Of a stretch of 64,000 nt of DNA, positions 32,729-46,443 are shown in pieces. The stretch comes from Skeletonema tropicum (taxonomy: Eukaryota; Bacillariophyta; Thalassiosirophyceae; Thalassiosirales; Thalassiosiraceae), in the NCBI GenBank assembly GCA_037178625.1, contig CM074141.1, positions 2,542,001-2,606,000 of the forward strand, given 5' to 3'. Each line of letters opens with the position of its first letter. The first letter of the stretch is position 1. The notes beneath the pieces are model-generated. The model searched no databases. It had not been told where the DNA came from and saw only the letters and a list, made by a program, of their open reading frames with translations. The translations under genes and the position numbers were made by a program.

Positions 32729-33945
32729 ATGACAATGATACCATCATCCCGAGGCAGCTATAGCCTCATCCTTGCGGTTGCTTCAATAATAATACTCCTA
32801 CTTGGCCGAGCGCTTTTCTATGAAGCAACTGCCTTTCAGCCAGCCGCTGTACATCATGTTGTACATCAAAAACATCACTACAAAACTAACAAGTTATCCA
32901 TACCTCTTCGTGCAGCCAAAAGAAGAACGAAATCAGCAACACCGGCGACGGCGACGGCGACGATGAAGCAATAATATCGGATGTAATACCGTCCACCACC
33001 GCCACACGGAAAATGCTACTGGCCAAACGGAAACAAACCGAAGCCGAAGGGGCCTCCTCCAAATCCTCCTCCAAACTATCCATCATGAATGACTACAAAC
33101 AATCCAAAACCAAACGCTTCGACGACTACTACGCCTACACCGCACGCTCCAAAGATGACGACGCCAACGGCCGTCGCGACAATTCCTATCTGATCGATCT
33201 CAAAAAGAAAATCGATCAAAAAATCATGAGAAACAATTGGAATCGAACGGGACAACGACGACCACGCGTCAATGATAACACTTTTCTGCAATCCTCGTCC
33301 TCGTCGGGCAGCATTACACCAGGTCAATTACTACCCGAGGTGCACGTCCAACATGAAACGGACTCCATGCAATCATTATTAGGGTACAATCATTTCGAGG
33401 GGGAGTGGAGCGATCGCAATTCCACCACGTATCATGTCGCCATTGTCTTTGGGAAGGGGTTGATCCAAGATCAGATATCCATCGAGTATGCCTCTCGGAT
33501 ACGAACACTGGTCAAACTTCTCAAGGAAGAGGAGGGATTTCGACCCAAATTGATTTGTTTTACGGGTGGCAACAAGAACAGTGACGAGGTCATGCAGGGT
33601 GCGCCTACCGATGTAGTGACATCATCATCGATATCCGATGCATCGGCTGGATATGTCTACTTTCGACACTTGTGTGCCTCACAGGGAATCCCATTCGATC
33701 ATCTCCAGACCAATGTTTGGGTAGACAAACGGAACGGAAATGAACGTGAGACGATGGAACGTGTTGCGTCCGAATTATGGAGAAAGTACATCAAAACATT
33801 GGCGACAAAAGGGAAGAGTAATACTTATGAATACGACAATCAACCAAATCGTCATCCTTTTCCTTGGGTGCACGATATAGATAAGATAGTACTGATGATG
33901 ATGATGATAAATAATAGCGCCTCATATAGTAGAGCATTCAGATGA
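32729..33945 (+). pseudogene. Truncated DUF218 protein, array copy 6, frameshifted
   Basis: One A is missing from the AAAAA run at about 32918-32921 (Lys codons 64-66). The frame is lost at residue ~64 and stops at 32974. The original frame resumes as an open stretch from 33013. The unit also lacks one TTATTG repeat and one T of a T-run near 34812, making it the shortest (2,733 bp). Homopolymer position makes a sequencing error a real alternative. Confidence 0.75.
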
Positions 33946-35461
33946 TGCACCAATCGCATAATATTAAATAGTTAGCTTCTCTCCCTTTCACTTGTTGTAA
34001 TCCCACGCACTTTACTTTATCCATTCAAATCCACCTTTTCCTCTACTCCTTCCCTTGCAGTCGTCGTACCAAGGCAATAAGTGTCGTTTTAGAAACCTCT
34101 CATCAAGCTGTATCGATTGCTTGTGGTATTGTATCTATTGAGACCGTACTTACGATATCGATCTTTTCGTCAATCGACCAAACTCAACTCGTACCAGCAG
34201 TACTAACTAACTACTCCAATCCTTCCAAGCTAGGGTCGCTTGTGGTTGGTTATTGTTATTGTTATTGTTGTATCCATTATCGATAACCTCCACCTCCAAC
34301 CACAAGCAACAACATCGCCGACGATACCAATACTACTGTACTGCTTGTGGTTGGAGGTGGAGGTGGAGTTGCTGGTGTTGGGAACCTACCGTACTAGATG
34401 ACGTTGGAGGAGGAGAAGGAGTTGGGAGTAAGGTAGTACTATAGTTGCTTGTGGTTGGAGTAGTATGTATTATGTATTGTAGTGGTTGGAGGAGGAAGAT
34501 GACAACATCGTCGTCAGCAATGATGTTGCTTGTGGTTGGAGTTGTAGTAGTACCATCGCCGAGCGTAGTCGAGAGGCAAGTTGATGTTGATTTTGTGTTG
34601 GATAGTAAGAAGTAAGATGGACGATAGACGATACCATACCGTAACTAAGTTCATGATGAGGCTGATCTACGTGTCATTCTTCAGCGAAGCGTTTGGATCT
34701 CACCCGTGCCAACTCTCTGGATCTTATTGCATTAAAAGGAAGTGTGTTGTGCGAGGCCCCCCGGCCGAGCTCTGTTTATTGTCTTCGGATCTTACAGCAT
34801 AAAAGTGGTCGCTTTTTGGATCTTCGACGTACCGAGTACCGACTGTCTATGGATGAGGCTGATCGGCGATCTGTAGTGTAATTGCGAGGGCTTTGCCTGA
34901 GCACTGTTTATCAATTTTGATGGTAATGATGGTACTAATCGATACAGCTTGAAGAGAGCTTTCGATTGGTGGTCATATTGTTGATTTTGATCATTTTCAT
35001 TTTGACATATCTTGTGAAATTATGGCTGGAAAGTCGGATCTGTCCGAGCCGATCACTTTCTAACCCCCCTTTTTTTAACCAAGCAGATTGAACAAAAGTG
35101 CTCCAATCAAGCTGATTATACGCCTAATCGATAGAGCACACTCTCAGCTTTCCAAAACGCCACTTATCGTCCTCATAGGACGGCTAGGACACAAGATATC
35201 GGCCATTTTGTCATCTTGAGGTTGGCCGGCTAAGTACTAAGTAAGTACATATACATAGCTTGAGCTGAGATGAGGTCCGTTCAAAAAGTGAGAAGATGAT
35301 GCCGCTTTGCAAATCTTTAGAAAGACGCTCTTTTGGCATTTTCTGTGCCGCTTCACAGAGGACACAATCACCTGTGACAGTTGACAATACTCTTCAAATC
35401 AACAACGAAGCGAAGAAGTAGTGTTACGTGTTACTACGGTCGCTGCTAACTATAACTCTCC

Positions 35462-36679
35462 ATGACAATGATACCATCATCCCGAGGCAGCTATAGCCTC
35501 ATCCTTGCGGTTGCTTCAATAATAATACTCCTACTTGGCCGAGCGCTTTTCTATGAAGCAACTGCCTTTCAGCCAGCCGCTGTACATCATGTTGTACATC
35601 AAAAACATCACTACAAAACTAACAAGTTATCCATACCTCTTCGTGCAGCCAAAAAGAAGAACGAAATCAGCAACACCGGCGACGGCGACGGCGACGATGA
35701 AGCAATAATATCGGATGTAATACCGTCCACCACCGCCACACGGAAAATGCTACTGGCCAAACGGAAACAAACCGAAGCCGAAGGGGCCTCCTCCAAATCC
35801 TCCTCCAAACTATCCATCATGAATGACTACAAACAATCCAAAACCAAACGCTTCGACGACTACTACGCCTACACCGCACGCTCCAAAGATGACGACGCCA
35901 ACGGCCGTCGCGACAATTCCTATCTGATCGATCTCAAAAAGAAAATCGATCAAAAAATCATGAGAAACAATTGGAATCGAACGGGACAACGACGACCACG
36001 CGTCAATGATAACACTTTTCTGCAATCCTCGTCCTCGTCGGGCAGCATTACACCAGGTCAATTACTACCCGAGGTGCACGTCCAACATGAAACGGACTCC
36101 ATGCAATCATTATTAGGGTACAATCATTTCGAGGGGGAGTGGAGCGATCGCAATTCCACCACGTATCATGTCGCCATTGTCTTTGGGAAGGGGTTGATCC
36201 AAGATCAGATATCCATCGAGTATGCCTCTCGGATACGAACACTGGTCAAACTTCTCAAGGAAGAGGAGGGATTTCGACCCAAATTGATTTGTTTTACGGG
36301 TGGCAACAAGAACAGTGACGAGGTCATGCAGGGTGCGCCTACCGATGTAGTGACATCATCATCGATATCCGATGCATCGGCTGGATATGTCTACTTTCGA
36401 CACTTGTGTGCCTCACAGGGAATCCCATTCGATCATCTCCAGACCAATGTTTGGGTAGACAAACGGAACGGAAATGAACGTGAGACGATGGAACGTGTTG
36501 CGTCCGAATTATGGAGAAAGTACATCAAAACATTGGCGACAAAAGGGAAGAGTAATACTTATGAATACGACAATCAACCAAATCGTCATCCTTTTCCTTG
36601 GGTGCACGATATAGATAAGATAGTACTGATGATGATGATGATAAATAATAGCGCCTCATATAGTAGAGCATTCAGATGA
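35462..36679 (+). CDS. Truncated DUF218 protein, array copy 7
   Basis: 405 aa in a unit of exactly the base length, 2,741 bp, with no private variant noticed. Confidence 0.7.
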   Translation: MTMIPSSRGSYSLILAVASIIILLLGRALFYEATAFQPAAVHHVVHQKHHYKTNKLSIPLRAAKKKNEISNTGDGDGDDEAIISDVIPSTTATRKMLLAKRKQTEAEGASSKSSSKLSIMNDYKQSKTKRFDDYYAYTARSKDDDANGRRDNSYLIDLKKKIDQKIMRNNWNRTGQRRPRVNDNTFLQSSSSSGSITPGQLLPEVHVQHETDSMQSLLGYNHFEGEWSDRNSTTYHVAIVFGKGLIQDQISIEYASRIRTLVKLLKEEEGFRPKLICFTGGNKNSDEVMQGAPTDVVTSSSISDASAGYVYFRHLCASQGIPFDHLQTNVWVDKRNGNERETMERVASELWRKYIKTLATKGKSNTYEYDNQPNRHPFPWVHDIDKIVLMMMMINNSASYSRAFR

Positions 36680-38208
36680 TGCACCAATCGCATAATATTA
36701 AATAGTTAGCTTCTCTCCCTTTCACTTGTTGTAATCCCACGCACTTTACTTTATCCATTCAAATCCACCTTTTCCTCTACTCCTTCCCTTGCAGTCGTCG
36801 TACCAAGGCAATAAGTGTCGTTTTAGAAACCTCTCATCAAGCTGTATCGATTGCTTGTGGTATTGTATCTATTGAGACCGTACTTACGATATCGATCTTT
36901 TCGTCAATCGACCAAACTCAACTCGTACCAGCAGTACTAACTAACTACTCCAATCCTTCCAAGCTAGGGTCGCTTGTGGTTGGTTATTGTTATTGTTATT
37001 GTTATTGTTGTATCCATTATCGATAACCTCCACCTCCAACCACAAGCAACAACATCGCCGACGATACCAATACTACTGTACTGCTTGTGGTTGGAGGTGG
37101 AGGTGGAGTTGCTGGTGTTGGGAACCTACCGTACTAGATGACGTTGGAGGAGGAGAAGGAGTTGGGAGTAAGGTAGTACTATAGTTGCTTGTGGTTGGAG
37201 TAGTATGTATTATGTATTGTAGTGGTTGGAGGAGGAAGATGACAACATCGTCGTCAGCAATGATGTTGCTTGTGGTTGGAGTTGTAGTAGTACCATCGCC
37301 GAGCGTAGTCGAGAGGCAAGTTGATGTTGATTTTGTGTTGGATAGTAAGAAGTAAGATGGACGATAGACGATACCATACCGTAACTAAGTTCATGATGAG
37401 GCTGATCTACGTGTCATTCTTCAGCGAAGCGTTTGGATCTCACCCGTGCCAACTCTCTGGATCTTATTGCATTAAAAGGAAGTGTGTTGTGCGAGGCCCC
37501 CCGGCCGAGCTCTGTTTATTGTCTTCGGATCTTACAGCATAAAAGTGGTCGCTTTTTTGGATCTTCGACGTACCGAGTACCGACTGTCTATGGATGAGGC
37601 TGATCGGCGATCTGTAGTGTAATTGCGAGGGCTTTGCCTGAGCACTGTTTATCAATTTTGATGGTAATGATGGTACTAATCGATACAGCTTGAAGAGAGC
37701 TTTCGATTGGTGGTCATATTGTTGATTTTGATCATTTTCATTTTGACATATCTTGTGAAATTATGGCTGGAAAGTCGGATCTGTCCGAGCCGATCACTTT
37801 CTAACCCCCCTTTTTTTAACCAAGCAGATTGAACAAAAGTGCTCCAATCAAGCTGATTATACGCCTAATCGATAGAGCACACTCTCAGCTTTCCAAAACG
37901 CCACTTATCGTCCTCATAGGACGGCTAGGACACAAGATATCGGCCATTTTGTCATCTTGAGGTTGGCCGGCTAAGTACTAAGTAAGTACATATACATAGC
38001 TTGAGCTGAGATGAGGTCCGTTCAAAAAGTGAGAAGATGATGCCGCTTTGCAAATCTTTAGAAAGACGCTCTTTTGGCATTTTCTGTGCCGCTTCACAGA
38101 GGACACAATCACCTGTGACATGTACAGTTGACAATACTCTTCAAATCAACAACGAAGCGAAGAAGTAGTGTTACGTGTTACTACGGTCGCTGCTAACTAT
38201 AACTCTCC

Positions 38209-39432
38209 ATGACAATGATACCATCATCCCGAGGCAGCTATAGCCTCATCCTTGCGGTTGCTTCAATAATAATACTCCTACTTGGCCGAGCGCTTTTCTA
38301 TGAAGCAACTGCCTTTCAGCCAGCCGCTGTACATCATGTTGTACATCAAAAACATCACTACAAAACTAACAAGTTATCCATACCTCTTCGTGCAGCCAAA
38401 AAGAAGAACGAAATCAGCAACACCGGCGACGGCGACGGCGACGGCGACGATGAAGCAATAATATCGGATGTAATACCGTCCACCACCGCCACACGGAAAA
38501 TGCTACTGGCCAAACGGAAACAAACCGAAGCCGAAGGGGCCTCCTCCAAATCCTCCTCCAAACTATCCATCATGAATGACTACAAACAATCCAAAACCAA
38601 ACGCTTCGACGACTACTACGCCTACACCGCACGCTCCAAAGATGACGACGCCAACGGCCGTCGCGACAATTCCTATCTGATCGATCTCAAAAAGAAAATC
38701 GATCAAAAAATCATGAGAAACAATTGGAATCGAACGGGACAACGACGACCACGCGTCAATGATAACACTTTTCTGCAATCCTCGTCCTCGTCGGGCAGCA
38801 TTACACCAGGTCAATTACTACCCGAGGTGCACGTCCAACATGAAACGGACTCCATGCAATCATTATTAGGGTACAATCATTTCGAGGGGGAGTGGAGCGA
38901 TCGCAATTCCACCACGTATCATGTCGCCATTGTCTTTGGGAAGGGGTTGATCCAAGATCAGATATCCATCGAGTATGCCTCTCGGATACGAACACTGGTC
39001 AAACTTCTCAAGGAAGAGGAGGGATTTCGACCCAAATTGATTTGTTTTACGGGTGGCAACAAGAACAGTGACGAGGTCATGCAGGGTGCGCCTACCGATG
39101 TAGTGACATCATCATCGATATCCGATGCATCGGCTGGATATGTCTACTTTCGACACTTGTGTGCCTCACAGGGAATCCCATTCGATCATCTCCAGACCAA
39201 TGTTTGGGTAGACAAACGGAACGGAAATGAACGTGAGACGATGGAACGTGTTGCGTCCGAATTATGGAGAAAGTACATCAAAACATTGGCGACAAAAGGG
39301 AAGAGTAATACTTATGAATACGACAATCAACCAAATCGTCATCCTTTTCCTTGGGTGCACGATATAGATAAGATAGTACTGATGATGATGATGATAAATA
39401 ATAGCGCCTCATATAGTAGAGCATTCAGATGA
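38209..39432 (+). CDS. Truncated DUF218 protein, array copy 8
   Basis: 407 aa. The unit shares three marks with copy 11, exactly 8,235 bp away: the TGTACA insertion upstream, the long Gly-Asp run, and GGTGATGGGA instead of GGTGTTGGGA (A at 39871). It also lacks one T in two T-runs further on (about 40306 and 40494). Confidence 0.7.
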   Translation: MTMIPSSRGSYSLILAVASIIILLLGRALFYEATAFQPAAVHHVVHQKHHYKTNKLSIPLRAAKKKNEISNTGDGDGDGDDEAIISDVIPSTTATRKMLLAKRKQTEAEGASSKSSSKLSIMNDYKQSKTKRFDDYYAYTARSKDDDANGRRDNSYLIDLKKKIDQKIMRNNWNRTGQRRPRVNDNTFLQSSSSSGSITPGQLLPEVHVQHETDSMQSLLGYNHFEGEWSDRNSTTYHVAIVFGKGLIQDQISIEYASRIRTLVKLLKEEEGFRPKLICFTGGNKNSDEVMQGAPTDVVTSSSISDASAGYVYFRHLCASQGIPFDHLQTNVWVDKRNGNERETMERVASELWRKYIKTLATKGKSNTYEYDNQPNRHPFPWVHDIDKIVLMMMMINNSASYSRAFR

Positions 39433-40954
39433 TGCACCAATCGCATAATATTAAATAGTTAGCTTCTCTCCCTTTCACTTGTTGTAATCCCACGCACTTT
39501 ACTTTATCCATTCAAATCCACCTTTTCCTCTACTCCTTCCCTTGCAGTCGTCGTACCAAGGCAATAAGTGTCGTTTTAGAAACCTCTCATCAAGCTGTAT
39601 CGATTGCTTGTGGTATTGTATCTATTGAGACCGTACTTACGATATCGATCTTTTCGTCAATCGACCAAACTCAACTCGTACCAGCAGTACTAACTAACTA
39701 CTCCAATCCTTCCAAGCTAGGGTCGCTTGTGGTTGGTTATTGTTATTGTTATTGTTATTGTTGTATCCATTATCGATAACCTCCACCTCCAACCACAAGC
39801 AACAACATCGCCGACGATACCAATACTACTGTACTGCTTGTGGTTGGAGGTGGAGGTGGAGTTGCTGGTGATGGGAACCTACCGTACTAGATGACGTTGG
39901 AGGAGGAGAAGGAGTTGGGAGTAAGGTAGTACTATAGTTGCTTGTGGTTGGAGTAGTATGTATTATGTATTGTAGTGGTTGGAGGAGGAAGATGACAACA
40001 TCGTCGTCAGCAATGATGTTGCTTGTGGTTGGAGTTGTAGTAGTACCATCGCCGAGCGTAGTCGAGAGGCAAGTTGATGTTGATTTTGTGTTGGATAGTA
40101 AGAAGTAAGATGGACGATAGACGATACCATACCGTAACTAAGTTCATGATGAGGCTGATCTACGTGTCATTCTTCAGCGAAGCGTTTGGATCTCACCCGT
40201 GCCAACTCTCTGGATCTTATTGCATTAAAAGGAAGTGTGTTGTGCGAGGCCCCCCGGCCGAGCTCTGTTTATTGTCTTCGGATCTTACAGCATAAAAGTG
40301 GTCGCTTTTTGGATCTTCGACGTACCGAGTACCGACTGTCTATGGATGAGGCTGATCGGCGATCTGTAGTGTAATTGCGAGGGCTTTGCCTGAGCACTGT
40401 TTATCAATTTTGATGGTAATGATGGTACTAATCGATACAGCTTGAAGAGAGCTTTCGATTGGTGGTCATATTGTTGATTTTGATCATTTTCATTTGACAT
40501 ATCTTGTGAAATTATGGCTGGAAAGTCGGATCTGTCCGAGCCGATCACTTTCTAACCCCCCTTTTTTTAACCAAGCAGATTGAACAAAAGTGCTCCAATC
40601 AAGCTGATTATACGCCTAATCGATAGAGCACACTCTCAGCTTTCCAAAACGCCACTTATCGTCCTCATAGGACGGCTAGGACACAAGATATCGGCCATTT
40701 TGTCATCTTGAGGTTGGCCGGCTAAGTACTAAGTAAGTACATATACATAGCTTGAGCTGAGATGAGGTCCGTTCAAAAAGTGAGAAGATGATGCCGCTTT
40801 GCAAATCTTTAGAAAGACGCTCTTTTGGCATTTTCTGTGCCGCTTCACAGAGGACACAATCACCTGTGACAGTTGACAATACTCTTCAAATCAACAACGA
40901 AGCGAAGAAGGTAGTGTTACGTGTTACTACGGTCGCTGCTAACTATAACTCTCC

Positions 40955-42174
40955 ATGACAATTGATACCATCATCCCGAGGCAGCTATAGCCTCATCCTT
41001 GCGGTTGCTTCAATAATAATACTCCTACTTGGCCGAGCGCTTTTCTATGAAGCAACTGCCTTTCAGCCAGCCGCTGTACATCATGTTGTACATCAAAAAC
41101 ATCACTACAAAACTAACAAGTTATCCATACCTCTTCGTGCAGCCAAAAAGAAGAACGAAATCAGCAACACCGGCGACGGCGAACGGCGACGATGAAGCAA
41201 TAATATCGGATGTAATACCGTCCACCACCGCCACACGGAAAATGCTACTGGCCAAACGGAAACAAACCGAAGCCGAAGGGGCCTCCTCCAAATCCTCCTC
41301 CAAACTATCCATCATGAATGACTACAAACAATCCAAAACCAAACGCTTCGACGACTACTACGCCTACACCGCACGCTCCAAAGATGACGACGCCAACGGC
41401 CGTCGCGACAATTCCTATCTGATCGATCTCAAAAAGAAAATCGATCAAAAAATCATGAGAAACAATTGGAATCGAACGGGACAACGACGACCACGCGTCA
41501 ATGATAACACTTTTCTGCAATCCTCGTCCTCGTCGGGCAGCATTACACCAGGTCAATTACTACCCGAGGTGCACGTCCAACATGAAACGGACTCCATGCA
41601 ATCATTATTAGGGTACAATCATTTCGAGGGGGAGTGGAGCGATCGCAATTCCACCACGTATCATGTCGCCATTGTCTTTGGGAAGGGGTTGATCCAAGAT
41701 CAGATATCCATCGAGTATGCCTCTCGGATACGAACACTGGTCAAACTTCTCAAGGAAGAGGAGGGATTTCGACCCAAATTGATTTGTTTTACGGGTGGCA
41801 ACAAGAACAGTGACGAGGTCATGCAGGGTGCGCCTACCGATGTAGTGACATCATCATCGATATCCGATGCATCGGCTGGATATGTCTACTTTCGACACTT
41901 GTGTGCCTCACAGGGAATCCCATTCGATCATCTCCAGACCAATGTTTGGGTAGACAAACGGAACGGAAATGAACGTGAGACGATGGAACGTGTTGCGTCC
42001 GAATTATGGAGAAAGTACATCAAAACATTGGCGACAAAAGGGAAGAGTAATACTTATGAATACGACAATCAACCAAATCGTCATCCTTTTCCTTGGGTGC
42101 ACGATATAGATAAGATAGTACTGATGATGATGATGATAAATAATAGCGCCTCATATAGTAGAGCATTCAGATGA
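40955..42174 (+). pseudogene. Truncated DUF218 protein, array copy 9, broken by insertions
   Basis: An extra T after the third codon (about 40962) sends the natural ATG into a stop within 12 codons. An extra A in the GGCGAC run (about 41182) shifts the frame again. An extra G lies upstream at 40911 and a G is missing before the TTATTG run near 42478. All four are single-base indels concentrated in this one unit, which fits either a decayed copy or poor consensus quality at the middle of the array. Confidence 0.75.
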
Positions 42175-43696
42175 TGCACCAATCGCATAATATTAAATAG
42201 TTAGCTTCTCTCCCTTTCACTTGTTGTAATCCCACGCACTTTACTTTATCCATTCAAATCCACCTTTTCCTCTACTCCTTCCCTTGCAGTCGTCGTACCA
42301 AGGCAATAAGTGTCGTTTTAGAAACCTCTCATCAAGCTGTATCGATTGCTTGTGGTATTGTATCTATTGAGACCGTACTTACGATATCGATCTTTTCGTC
42401 AATCGACCAAACTCAACTCGTACCAGCAGTACTAACTAACTACTCCAATCCTTCCAAGCTAGGGTCGCTTGTGGTTGTTATTGTTATTGTTATTGTTATT
42501 GTTGTATCCATTATCGATAACCTCCACCTCCAACCACAAGCAACAACATCGCCGACGATACCAATACTACTGTACTGCTTGTGGTTGGAGGTGGAGGTGG
42601 AGTTGCTGGTGTTGGGAACCTACCGTACTAGATGACGTTGGAGGAGGAGAAGGAGTTGGGAGTAAGGTAGTACTATAGTTGCTTGTGGTTGGAGTAGTAT
42701 GTATTATGTATTGTAGTGGTTGGAGGAGGAAGATGACAACATCGTCGTCAGCAATGATGTTGCTTGTGGTTGGAGTTGTAGTAGTACCATCGCCGAGCGT
42801 AGTCGAGAGGCAAGTTGATGTTGATTTTGTGTTGGATAGTAAGAAGTAAGATGGACGATAGACGATACCATACCGTAACTAAGTTCATGATGAGGCTGAT
42901 CTACGTGTCATTCTTCAGCGAAGCGTTTGGATCTCACCCGTGCCAACTCTCTGGATCTTATTGCATTAAAAGGAAGTGTGTTGTGCGAGGCCCCCCGGCC
43001 GAGCTCTGTTTATTGTCTTCGGATCTTACAGCATAAAAGTGGTCGCTTTTTTGGATCTTCGACGTACCGAGTACCGACTGTCTATGGATGAGGCTGATCG
43101 GCGATCTGTAGTGTAATTGCGAGGGCTTTGCCTGAGCACTGTTTATCAATTTTGATGGTAATGATGGTACTAATCGATACAGCTTGAAGAGAGCTTTCGA
43201 TTGGTGGTCATATTGTTGATTTTGATCATTTTCATTTTGACATATCTTGTGAAATTATGGCTGGAAAGTCGGATCTGTCCGAGCCGATCACTTTCTAACC
43301 CCCCTTTTTTTAACCAAGCAGATTGAACAAAAGTGCTCCAATCAAGCTGATTATACGCCTAATCGATAGAGCACACTCTCAGCTTTCCAAAACGCCACTT
43401 ATCGTCCTCATAGGACGGCTAGGACACAAGATATCGGCCATTTTGTCATCTTGAGGTTGGCCGGCTAAGTACTAAGTAAGTACATATACATAGCTTGAGC
43501 TGAGATGAGGTCCGTTCAAAAAGTGAGAAGATGATGCCGCTTTGCAAATCTTTAGAAAGACGCTCTTTTGGCATTTTCTGTGCCGCTTCACAGAGGACAC
43601 AATCACCTGTGACAGTTGACAATACTCTTCAAATCAACAACGAAGCGAAGAAGTAGTGTTACGTGTTACTACGGTCGCTGCTAACTATAACTCTCC

Positions 43697-44914
43697 ATGA
43701 CAATGATACCATCATCCCGAGGCAGCTATAGCCTCATCCTTGCGGTTGCTTCAATAATAATACTCCTACTTGGCCGAGCGCTTTTCTATGAAGCAACTGC
43801 CTTTCAGCCAGCCGCTGTACATCATGTTGTACATCAAAAACATCACTACAAAACTAACAAGTTATCCATACCTCTTCGTGCAGCCAAAAAGAAGAACGAA
43901 ATCAGCAACACCGGCGACGGCGACGGCGACGATGAAGCAATAATATCGGATGTAATACCGTCCACCACCGCCACACGGAAAATGCTACTGGCCAAACGGA
44001 AACAAACCGAAGCCGAAGGGGCCTCCTCCAAATCCTCCTCCAAACTATCCATCATGAATGACTACAAACAATCCAAAACCAAACGCTTCGACGACTACTA
44101 CGCCTACACCGCACGCTCCAAAGATGACGACGCCAACGGCCGTCGCGACAATTCCTATCTGATCGATCTCAAAAAGAAAATCGATCAAAAAATCATGAGA
44201 AACAATTGGAATCGAACGGGACAACGACGACCACGCGTCAATGATAACACTTTTCTGCAATCCTCGTCCTCGTCGGGCAGCATTACACCAGGTCAATTAC
44301 TACCCGAGGTGCACGTCCAACATGAAACGGACTCCATGCAATCATTATTAGGGTACAATCATTTCGAGGGGGAGTGGAGCGATCGCAATTCCACCACGTA
44401 TCATGTCGCCATTGTCTTTGGGAAGGGGTTGATCCAAGATCAGATATCCATCGAGTATGCCTCTCGGATACGAACACTGGTCAAACTTCTCAAGGAAGAG
44501 GAGGGATTTCGACCCAAATTGATTTGTTTTACGGGTGGCAACAAGAACAGTGACGAGGTCATGCAGGGTGCGCCTACCGATGTAGTGACATCATCATCGA
44601 TATCCGATGCATCGGCTGGATATGTCTACTTTCGACACTTGTGTGCCTCACAGGGAATCCCATTCGATCATCTCCAGACCAATGTTTGGGTAGACAAACG
44701 GAACGGAAATGAACGTGAGACGATGGAACGTGTTGCGTCCGAATTATGGAGAAAGTACATCAAAACATTGGCGACAAAAGGGAAGAGTAATACTTATGAA
44801 TACGACAATCAACCAAATCGTCATCCTTTTCCTTGGGTGCACGATATAGATAAGATAGTACTGATGATGATGATGATAAATAATAGCGCCTCATATAGTA
44901 GAGCATTCAGATGA
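43697..44914 (+). CDS. Truncated DUF218 protein, array copy 10
   Basis: 405 aa in a 2,741-bp unit with no private variant noticed, like copies 7 and 12. Confidence 0.7.
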   Translation: MTMIPSSRGSYSLILAVASIIILLLGRALFYEATAFQPAAVHHVVHQKHHYKTNKLSIPLRAAKKKNEISNTGDGDGDDEAIISDVIPSTTATRKMLLAKRKQTEAEGASSKSSSKLSIMNDYKQSKTKRFDDYYAYTARSKDDDANGRRDNSYLIDLKKKIDQKIMRNNWNRTGQRRPRVNDNTFLQSSSSSGSITPGQLLPEVHVQHETDSMQSLLGYNHFEGEWSDRNSTTYHVAIVFGKGLIQDQISIEYASRIRTLVKLLKEEEGFRPKLICFTGGNKNSDEVMQGAPTDVVTSSSISDASAGYVYFRHLCASQGIPFDHLQTNVWVDKRNGNERETMERVASELWRKYIKTLATKGKSNTYEYDNQPNRHPFPWVHDIDKIVLMMMMINNSASYSRAFR

Positions 44915-46443
44915 TGCACCAATCGCATAATATTAAATAGTTAGCTTCTCTCCCTTTCACTTGTTGTAATCCCACGCACTTTACTTTATCCATTCAAATC
45001 CACCTTTTCCTCTACTCCTTCCCTTGCAGTCGTCGTACCAAGGCAATAAGTGTCGTTTTAGAAACCTCTCATCAAGCTGTATCGATTGCTTGTGGTATTG
45101 TATCTATTGAGACCGTACTTACGATATCGATCTTTTCGTCAATCGACCAAACTCAACTCGTACCAGCAGTACTAACTAACTACTCCAATCCTTCCAAGCT
45201 AGGGTCGCTTGTGGTTGGTTATTGTTATTGTTATTGTTATTGTTGTATCCATTATCGATAACCTCCACCTCCAACCACAAGCAACAACATCGCCGACGAT
45301 ACCAATACTACTGTACTGCTTGTGGTTGGAGGTGGAGGTGGAGTTGCTGGTGTTGGGAACCTACCGTACTAGATGACGTTGGAGGAGGAGAAGGAGTTGG
45401 GAGTAAGGTAGTACTATAGTTGCTTGTGGTTGGAGTAGTATGTATTATGTATTGTAGTGGTTGGAGGAGGAAGATGACAACATCGTCGTCAGCAATGATG
45501 TTGCTTGTGGTTGGAGTTGTAGTAGTACCATCGCCGAGCGTAGTCGAGAGGCAAGTTGATGTTGATTTTGTGTTGGATAGTAAGAAGTAAGATGGACGAT
45601 AGACGATACCATACCGTAACTAAGTTCATGATGAGGCTGATCTACGTGTCATTCTTCAGCGAAGCGTTTGGATCTCACCCGTGCCAACTCTCTGGATCTT
45701 ATTGCATTAAAAGGAAGTGTGTTGTGCGAGGCCCCCCGGCCGAGCTCTGTTTATTGTCTTCGGATCTTACAGCATAAAAGTGGTCGCTTTTTTGGATCTT
45801 CGACGTACCGAGTACCGACTGTCTATGGATGAGGCTGATCGGCGATCTGTAGTGTAATTGCGAGGGCTTTGCCTGAGCACTGTTTATCAATTTTGATGGT
45901 AATGATGGTACTAATCGATACAGCTTGAAGAGAGCTTTCGATTGGTGGTCATATTGTTGATTTTGATCATTTTCATTTTGACATATCTTGTGAAATTATG
46001 GCTGGAAAGTCGGATCTGTCCGAGCCGATCACTTTCTAACCCCCCTTTTTTTAACCAAGCAGATTGAACAAAAGTGCTCCAATCAAGCTGATTATACGCC
46101 TAATCGATAGAGCACACTCTCAGCTTTCCAAAACGCCACTTATCGTCCTCATAGGACGGCTAGGACACAAGATATCGGCCATTTTGTCATCTTGAGGTTG
46201 GCCGGCTAAGTACTAAGTAAGTACATATACATAGCTTGAGCTGAGATGAGGTCCGTTCAAAAAGTGAGAAGATGATGCCGCTTTGCAAATCTTTAGAAAG
46301 ACGCTCTTTTGGCATTTTCTGTGCCGCTTCACAGAGGACACAATCACCTGTGACATGTACAGTTGACAATACTCTTCAAATCAACAACGAAGCGAAGAAG
46401 TAGTGTTACGTGTTACTACGGTCGCTGCTAACTATAACTCTCC

